Positions 59,058 through 64,000 of a DNA stretch of 64,000 bases are shown one piece after another; positions within the stretch are counted from its first letter, which is position 1; every line of letters starts with the position of its first letter. The position numbers and the translations under genes are program-made. The stretch is taken from contig NZ_QDGZ01000010.1 of assembly GCF_003076135.1 (NCBI RefSeq), positions 89,275 through 153,274 of the forward strand. Reading direction: 5' to 3'. The stretch comes from Nocardioides gansuensis (GTDB lineage: Bacteria > Actinomycetota > Actinomycetes > Propionibacteriales > Nocardioidaceae). The notes beneath the pieces were generated by a model. It had not been told where the DNA came from and ran no database searches. It was given only the letters and a program-made list of their open reading frames with translations.

Positions 59058-60293
59058 GTGTACCTGACCACGGTGACCAAACCGACCAACGCTGATCCGG
59101 TTCGCGGCCGGGTAGCGGGGAATGTGGTGGCGCTCGGCGCCGTCAGCCTCATCACGGACATCTCCTCGGAGATGGTCGCGGCGATCCTGCCCGTCTTCCT
59201 CTTTCTCAACCTGCATCTGTCGCCCGCAGCATTCGGGGCAATCGACGGTCTCTACACCGGCGCGACCGCACTATTGCGGCTGGTCGGCGGGTACGTCGCC
59301 GACCGCACCCAGCAGCGCAAGCTGGTCGCCGGCATCGGGTACGGCCTCTCGGCGCTGATGAAGCCCGCCTTGTTGCTGGCCGGGCGCTCCGCTGCCGCAA
59401 TCGGTGCGGTGATCGCCATCGACCGCGCCGGCAAGGGGCTGCGCACCGCACCGCGGGACGCGCTGATCACGCTCTCGTCAGCGCCGGAGTCACTGGGGCG
59501 CGCCTTCGGCGTGCACCGGGCGATGGACAGCACCGGCGCCTTCCTCGGGCCGCTGCTCGCGATGGCGGTGCTAGCGCTGACCGCCGAGTCGTTCGACGCC
59601 GTCTTCATCACCAGCTTCTGCATAGCGATGTTCGGCGTCCTGGTGCTCGTGCTGTTCGTGCGTGACCACCGCGATCCCTTGGAGGACGCGCCGCGGGTGG
59701 AGTTCAGCCAGGTACGAGGGATGATCGCCTCGCCAGCGATCCTGCGACTACTGATCGCCTCGTGCATCCTCGGGCTCGTCACCATCGGTGACGGCTTCGT
59801 CTACCTCGTGCTCCAGGGCCGAGAAGACCTGGGCATAGCCTGGTTCCCGCTGCTCTCGGTCGGCACGATGGCCGTCTACATGCTGCTGGCCGTGCCGCTC
59901 GGCGCGCTGGGCGACAAGATCGGGCTCCGCACCGTGATGATGGGCGGCTACGTCGCGCTCGGGCTCGTCTACCTACTGCTGGTCAGCCCGATCCACGGCA
60001 TACCCTCGCTCGTCCTGGCGGTCATCCTCTACGGCATCTTCTACGCCGCGACGAACGGCGTACTGATCGCGCTCGCCGGCCCCGTCATCCCCGCGCACCT
60101 GCGCACGACGGGCATCGCCCTGATCCAGACCGGACAGGCGCTGGCCTATCTGGTCTCCTCCATCGCGTTCGGTGTGGCCTGGGGACTGTGGGGTCCGGTG
60201 GCCGCATGCAAGGTGTCAGCTGGAGCCGTGGCGCTCGCGATCGCGGCCAGCCTGTTCCTGCTGCGCCGTACCACGGAAGGGCTTGCCGCATGA
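59058..60293 (+). CDS. MFS transporter
   Basis: 411-residue major facilitator with about eleven or twelve helices. The loop 2-3 motif is GGYVADRTQQRKLVAGIGYG near residues 78-97, and IDRAGKGLRTAPRDALITLS in the middle of the N-half is typical of a bacterial MFS subgroup often linked to export. C-terminal half has LPLSV-like SVGTMAVYMLLAVPLGALGD. Its TGA overlaps the next ATG by 4 bp. Divergent from the phosphatase gene with 228 bp in between. Substrate unknown. Confidence 0.9.
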   Translation: MYLTTVTKPTNADPVRGRVAGNVVALGAVSLITDISSEMVAAILPVFLFLNLHLSPAAFGAIDGLYTGATALLRLVGGYVADRTQQRKLVAGIGYGLSALMKPALLLAGRSAAAIGAVIAIDRAGKGLRTAPRDALITLSSAPESLGRAFGVHRAMDSTGAFLGPLLAMAVLALTAESFDAVFITSFCIAMFGVLVLVLFVRDHRDPLEDAPRVEFSQVRGMIASPAILRLLIASCILGLVTIGDGFVYLVLQGREDLGIAWFPLLSVGTMAVYMLLAVPLGALGDKIGLRTVMMGGYVALGLVYLLLVSPIHGIPSLVLAVILYGIFYAATNGVLIALAGPVIPAHLRTTGIALIQTGQALAYLVSSIAFGVAWGLWGPVAACKVSAGAVALAIAASLFLLRRTTEGLAA

Positions 60294-61273
60294 TCGACCG
60301 ACTCAGCCTCCGGGCACGCATGCTGATCGCGGCGGGCGGCGCCGCGCTGCTCGTCGCCGCTGCGCTCGCCTACGTCGTGGTGACCCGCGACGGGGCGAAG
60401 GCGACTCCCGCGTCGGATGGCGCAGTGGTGGTCGATGGGCCGCGCATGCTCGTCGTCTCGGAGCGGAAACTGGCGACCGTTTCGGCCACCGACGTGTCCG
60501 GCCCGCGCGAGGTGCATGACGTCGACTGCGTGCGGTCCTATGTCGCGGGCGACACCAGCGTCTGCCTGCGGCCCAAGGACGCCTGGACGCACACGCTCGT
60601 CACGATGAACGGACAGCTCAAGGACGCGCACGAGTACCAACTGCCAGGCGTGCCGAGCCGCGCGCGGGTATCAGACTCAGGTCGGATGGTCTCGTGGACG
60701 ACGTTCGTCAGCGGTGACTCGTACACGAGCAGCGGCATGTCGACCCGCACCGGCGTCATCGACACCACGACGGGTGACTACGTACCGAGCATCGAGCACT
60801 TCAGCGTCACGCTCGACGGCAAGCCGTACCGGGCCGCCGACGTGAACTACTGGGGCGTCTCGTTCGCGGACGACGACAACACCTTCTATGCGACCCTCGC
60901 CACCGGCGGGCAGCGCTACCTTGTGCGTGGCAACTTCACGGCTGAGACCGTCGAGACCCTGGCGACCAACGTCGAGTGCCCCTCGATCTCGCCCGACGGC
61001 ACGAGACTCGCGTTCAAGCAGGCCATCGACAACGACCCGCTCAAGGGTTGGCGCATCTCGGTGCTCGAACTGAGCACGATGAAGGTCACCGACCTCAGCG
61101 AGACACGAAGCATCGACGATCAGCCCGCGTGGCTCGACGACGAGACGGTGGCCTACACGTTCCGTGCCACCGACGGAGTTCCGTCGGTGTGGTCTGTGCC
61201 AGCCGACGGGACGGGCACGCCCACGAAGCTCGCCGACAACGCCGAATCGCCGGCGCCGCTCGCGCACGGATGA
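60290..61273 (+). CDS. Membrane-anchored TolB/propeller-like protein coupled to the MFS gene
   Basis: 327-residue protein with a single N-terminal helix (MLIAAGGAALLVAAALAYVV) and an extracytoplasmic part of propeller-like repeats: ARVSDSGRMVSWTTFVSGDS, CPSISPDGTRLAFKQAIDND, DDQPAWLDDETVAYTFRATD. These D-G-x-x-U-A-F units are TolB/WD40-like. It overlaps the MFS gene by 4 bp (ATGA), so the two are co-translated and likely work together, for example as a periplasm-facing partner of the transporter. Function not known. Confidence 0.82.
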   Translation: MIDRLSLRARMLIAAGGAALLVAAALAYVVVTRDGAKATPASDGAVVVDGPRMLVVSERKLATVSATDVSGPREVHDVDCVRSYVAGDTSVCLRPKDAWTHTLVTMNGQLKDAHEYQLPGVPSRARVSDSGRMVSWTTFVSGDSYTSSGMSTRTGVIDTTTGDYVPSIEHFSVTLDGKPYRAADVNYWGVSFADDDNTFYATLATGGQRYLVRGNFTAETVETLATNVECPSISPDGTRLAFKQAIDNDPLKGWRISVLELSTMKVTDLSETRSIDDQPAWLDDETVAYTFRATDGVPSVWSVPADGTGTPTKLADNAESPAPLAHG

Positions 61274-61502
61274 ACTGAGCTGGCGAACAGGGCTTACGAA
61301 GCCACGGTCCTTCTCGCGTAAGGCGATCCTGTTGGCGACGCCCATGAGCGTCAAGGCTGCCTAGAGCGTGAACGCTGCAGCCCTGATTCGGGGAACACCA
61401 CGTCGCTGACGTCAGCGCTGCCCCGCCATCGTCGCAAACCGGTTTCGTCGTGTTCACGCCGTGGTCCCGTCCATGGCACGCGCGGCTGTCAGGTTCGCCG
61501 CC

Positions 61503-62372
61503 ATGCGAATCTCTCGGACCATCCGAACCCTGACCGCTGCCGTGGCCATCGCCGTGCTGGCCCCCGCGGCCGCCGCGACGGCTGCCGAGGACCTTCCGCG
61601 CCGCTCGGAGGTCCAGCCGCTCGAGCGCGCGCACGCCCACAACGACTACGAGCACGCACACCCACTGCACGACGCCCTCGACCACGGCTTCACCTCAGTC
61701 GAGGCCGACGTGTGGCTGGTCGACGGCCAGCTCTACATTGGCCACGACGCCCCCGACATGTCCCGGACGCTGGCCAACACCTACCTCGAGCCACTCGCCC
61801 GTCGCTTCCGCGAGAACGGTGGCCCGATCTACCCGCACTGGCGGCAGGACTTCCGGCTCATGATCGACGTCAAGTCCGACGGCCCCTCGGCCTGGCCAAT
61901 CATCGAGCGCGAGCTCGGCCGGCTCCCGGAGCTGATGACGACCTACCGCCACGGCCGGCTCATCCCGGGCGCGGTGACCGCCGTCGTCTCCGGCAACCGC
62001 GACCTGGCCGCGATGCGGACCGCTGTCGTTCGGCGCACGTTCTACGACGGCCGGCTCGGCGACCTCACCAGCGCCATGCCGTCCTCCCTGATGGCGATGG
62101 TCAGCGACAACTGGACCCGCCACTTCACCTGGCAGGGCGTGGGACCGATGCCTGAGGGCGAGCGCGCCAGGCTGCGCAGCATCGTCGCGACCGCGCACGC
62201 GAACGGGTACGACGTCCGCTTCTGGGCCACTCCCGACGCGCCCGGTGACGCGCGGACCGCGATCTGGCGCGAGCTACTCGCGGCCGGCGTGGACGCGATC
62301 AACACCGACGACCTCGCGGGACTCCAGACATTCCTGCACGCCGAGGACCCGGCCGAAACACCAGCCGCCTGA
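61503..62372 (+). CDS. Secreted PI-PLC/GDPD-like phosphodiesterase
   Basis: 289-residue exported protein. Signal peptide TIRTLTAAVAIAVLAPAAAA then TA. The TIM-barrel phosphodiesterase signature appears as LERAHAHNDYEHAHPLHDAL, GFTSVEADVWLVDGQLYIGH then D, where H, N-D-Y, E-A-D and H-D form the metal and catalytic set of the glycerophosphodiester phosphodiesterase/PI-PLC group. RLMIDVKSDG and the C-terminal FWATPDAP and DAINTDDLAGL agree. Substrate might be glycerophosphodiesters or phosphatidylinositol. Monocistronic, 229 bp after the propeller gene. Confidence 0.9.
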   Translation: MRISRTIRTLTAAVAIAVLAPAAAATAAEDLPRRSEVQPLERAHAHNDYEHAHPLHDALDHGFTSVEADVWLVDGQLYIGHDAPDMSRTLANTYLEPLARRFRENGGPIYPHWRQDFRLMIDVKSDGPSAWPIIERELGRLPELMTTYRHGRLIPGAVTAVVSGNRDLAAMRTAVVRRTFYDGRLGDLTSAMPSSLMAMVSDNWTRHFTWQGVGPMPEGERARLRSIVATAHANGYDVRFWATPDAPGDARTAIWRELLAAGVDAINTDDLAGLQTFLHAEDPAETPAA

Positions 62373-62376
62373 GCAC

Positions 62377-62860
62377 GGCGCGCTGGGCCGACGCGAACAG
62401 CGACTGCCAGAACACGCGCGCCGAGGTGCTCATCAGCGAAGCTGAGCCGGACACCCCGATCACGTTCACGACCGTCGGCAAGTGCACCGTTTCCACCGGC
62501 CGGTGGTTCTCCTACCACCACCGGGTGTCATCGACGCTCGCGTCGAACGTCGACATCGACCACATGGTGCCGCCCGCCGAGGCGTGGGGCTCTGGGGCCA
62601 GGGACTGGACCTCCACCCGGCGGGAAGCGTTCGCCAACGACCTCGGCGACTACCGCACGCGAGTGGGCGTCACCGACAACGTCAACCAGTCCGAGGGCGA
62701 CCAGGACCCAGCCACTTGGGCTTTCAGACCTACGACAGGTGCCGCTACGTCGCGGAATGGGTGGCCCGCTGGGCGCTCACGGCCGACTCGGCGGAGAAGA
62801 GCGTTCTGAATGGCTACGTCAGCAGCTGCTCCTGCAACACCGTGACCGTGAGCCAGGCCC
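62377..62860 (+). pseudogene. HNH endonuclease (DUF1524/GmrSD C-terminal type) fragment, frameshifted
   Basis: The 5' part is missing; from 62377 the frame reads RWADANSDCQNTRAEVLISE, VGKCTVSTGRWFSYHHRVSS, the metal site NVDIDHMVPPAEAW and RREAFANDLGDYRTRVGVTD then NVNQSEGDQDPATW. Near 62715-62735 the frame shifts and continues YDRCRYVAEWVARWALTADS and CSCNTVTVS. These are the parts of secreted actinobacterial HNH nucleases of the GmrSD C-terminal group. Lacking signal peptide and start and broken once, it is not functional. Confidence 0.8.
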
Positions 62861-63135
62861 GACGGGGCGTGTCCGAACAAAAGCCGATTGCGCATCAACT
62901 GGGAATCCCCGAGGCAGCGTGCGCGCATACCCTGGTGCGCCGTGGTGGCATCCGGCCCGATCCGCGCCGAGGGGCCAGGGGGCCCTGAGTCGTCCGCGAG
63001 CAAGTCGTGGTGGTCCCCACAGCAGCCGGCGTAGCGATGCGTCACCCCCGACTGGCGCAACGACGCCAAGGTCTCGTTCTGTCCCGGCGTCGCGGACCTC
63101 GCCGTCGACCCTTCGACAGCACGGGGCGGCTTGGT
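62861..63135. other. Interval without a clear gene
   Basis: No frame is convincing. It separates the nuclease fragment and a small minus-strand gene. Confidence 0.5.
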
Positions 63136-63387
63136 CTAGTAGAGGTCGTCGACCGAAGGCAGGCGCACAGCCTCACCCGCTTCGATTCGAGTCGCGGTGT
63201 TGCGGATCCATTCCTCCGACATAGCCCAGACCCCGCGCCCAGCGAGTTCCCGACCAAGCGTGCCGGCCAAATCATCGATCAGCCCCGCTCCGAAGCAGGC
63301 AGCCACGGTGTCGACGGCAGTCTGTGTGGCGCGAAGCATGCGGTCAACCATGTCACGCTCGAATTCGAGATCCCGGGCATCGCTCAC
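63136..63387 (-). CDS. Small hypothetical protein, 83 residues
   Basis: Reads MSDARDLEFERDMVDRMLRA, TQTAVDTVAACFGAGLIDDL and ends with ATRIEAGEAVRLPSVDDLY. All-helical look, acidic; one cysteine. Good codon bias. A weak Shine-Dalgarno. Not recognised. Lies between two remnants of mobile or exported enzymes. Confidence 0.55.
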   Translation of the reverse strand: MSDARDLEFERDMVDRMLRATQTAVDTVAACFGAGLIDDLAGTLGRELAGRGVWAMSEEWIRNTATRIEAGEAVRLPSVDDLY

Positions 63388-63427
63388 GAAGCGTGAAGAT
63401 ACGTGCTCGAGGTGAACATGCCAGCCA

Positions 63428-63643
63428 GTGACCAGACCCCACCCGGACGCCTACATCAGAACCCTCCGCGAGAACCTCTCAGGGGCGCAGCGTCCGGTGA
63501 ACCCGGAACCGTCCTCCCACATCTGGACCCTTCCGATCCCCCACCACCTGCGACCAGGCCTCCACATGGTCACCGTCCGAAGCGTCGACCCCTACGGCCG
63601 GACCTCGATCGCAACCCAGCGCTTCGAGATCCGCGAGCCGTAG
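63428..63643 (+). pseudogene. C-terminal remnant of a calcineurin-like phosphoesterase (MetallophosC type)
   Basis: Plus frame reads DAYIRTLRENLSGAQRPVNP, EPSSHIWTLPIPHHLRPGLH and MVTVRSVDPYGRTSIATQRF then EIREP and stop. This is the small beta-sandwich that ends secreted calcineurin-like phosphoesterases (S-x-H-I-W, P-G-x-H-x-V-x-V-R-x-x-D-x-x-G-R). The catalytic domain is absent upstream. The ATG at 63428 is likely accidental. Second phosphatase relic in 7 kb. Confidence 0.65.
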
Positions 63644-63655
63644 CAGGCCACGCAG

Positions 63656-63852
63656 CCTGACCGATGGACGGGTACGTCCCGGGCGTGTAGACCGCCTCCA
63701 CGCCCGGGAACTCCCAACCAGCCTCATAGAGCACCGGCCTGCCCCTGCCGTTCCGCACCCGCGGACCAACCCGCAGCCTTCCGAGGCCCAGCGCGCCCCC
63801 GATGGCAGTCCGCACCCCCGCAAGGGCACGACGACGTTCGAGGCCATGTGCC
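63656..63852. other. Interval downstream of the edge gene
   Basis: A minus-strand frame reads VLYEAGWEFPGVEAVYTPGT, suggestive of coding, yet it has no start signal and overlaps other frames. Not called. Confidence 0.35.
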
Positions 63853-64000
63853 TCACGCTGTGATGGCGGTGCCGGCCTCTTCCGCTTCGCCCAGGAGCTG
63901 GTCGCGGAGCGCAACCAACTCGGACACCGCAGCGAGGAAACGGGCCGTGCTGTCGCCCACGTGCAGGTCGTCGAAGTAGTGGTGCCGCATGGCCACCCGG
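63853..64000 (-). CDS. Partial or small protein at right edge
   Basis: From ATG 63990 (or continuing in from beyond the window) the minus strand reads MRHHYFDDLHVGDSTARFLA, AVSELVALRDQLLGEAEEAG then TAITA and stop. A histidine-rich start and an amphipathic helix. It may be the C-terminus of a longer gene to the right. No family recognised. Confidence 0.5.
   Translation of the reverse strand, partial: RVAMRHHYFDDLHVGDSTARFLAAVSELVALRDQLLGEAEEAGTAITA

Overview
The window is about 70% G+C and carries actinobacterial hallmarks: clpS followed by a DUF2017 gene, the prfB-ftsE-ftsX-M23-smpB-ssrA block, Lsr2, DUF3039, a BTAD (SARP-type) regulator, and many apparently leaderless starts with a TANNNT -10 box 6-9 nt before ATG or GTG. 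Gene content and codon use suggest a soil member of the Nocardioidaceae (Nocardioides-like). That placement is inference from gene families, because nothing here is a taxonomic marker I can align.

Positions 1-37,500 look like ordinary chromosome. In order: a sugar-type ABC importer on the minus strand (cut at the left edge); Nudix, DUF2017 and clpS; pncB and pncA for NAD salvage; an amino-acid ABC importer; a divergent lysG/argP-lysE export pair; an MpaB-type oxygenase; an MBL-fold hydrolase with a large TPR protein; hppD divergent from an AsnC/Lrp regulator; an IclR regulator; an SF2 helicase with DUF3039; YqgE; a TetR regulator with a likely palindromic operator; a DUF3048 lipoprotein; an NlpC/P60 hydrolase behind a c-di-AMP (ydaO) riboswitch; a FabG-type reductase; a HIT protein; a sulfatase; a DUF1707 protein; tmRNA and SmpB (trans-translation); an M23 hydrolase with FtsX and FtsE (cell division); RF2; an ECF sigma/anti-sigma pair; a secreted RTX-type protein; and an SDR.

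Positions 37,500-64,000 are more accessory. A small DUF5999 protein is followed by an SGNH hydrolase and a secreted DUF1906/peptidoglycan-binding protein. A gene-poor tract (40.2-43.9 kb) then holds three tiny ORFs, an HD protein, a DHFR-like reductase, an IS110 remnant and two copies of an unidentified ~200-bp repeat. At 43.97-48.9 kb a three-gene cassette (SRPBCC, ABM-like, DUF4242 nickel-binding-like) faces a 1,236-residue regulator joining OmpR-type wHTH, BTAD, a degenerate class III cyclase domain, AAA ATPase and a TPR-like tail. This is the most system-like unit in the window.

Lsr2 borders a second gene-poor tract (49.3-53.7 kb) with IS21-like terminal repeats and a third, short copy of the repeat. 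The right end carries a VWA surface protein, a HupE/UreJ protein, a secreted DNRLRE-metallophosphatase with a decayed tandem copy, an MFS transporter coupled to a membrane-anchored propeller-like protein, and a secreted PI-PLC/GDPD-like phosphodiesterase. Remnants of an HNH endonuclease and of a calcineurin-type phosphatase C-terminus follow. The density of pseudogenes and IS scraps on the right marks it as a genome-plasticity region. I saw no CRISPR array, rRNA or tRNA.
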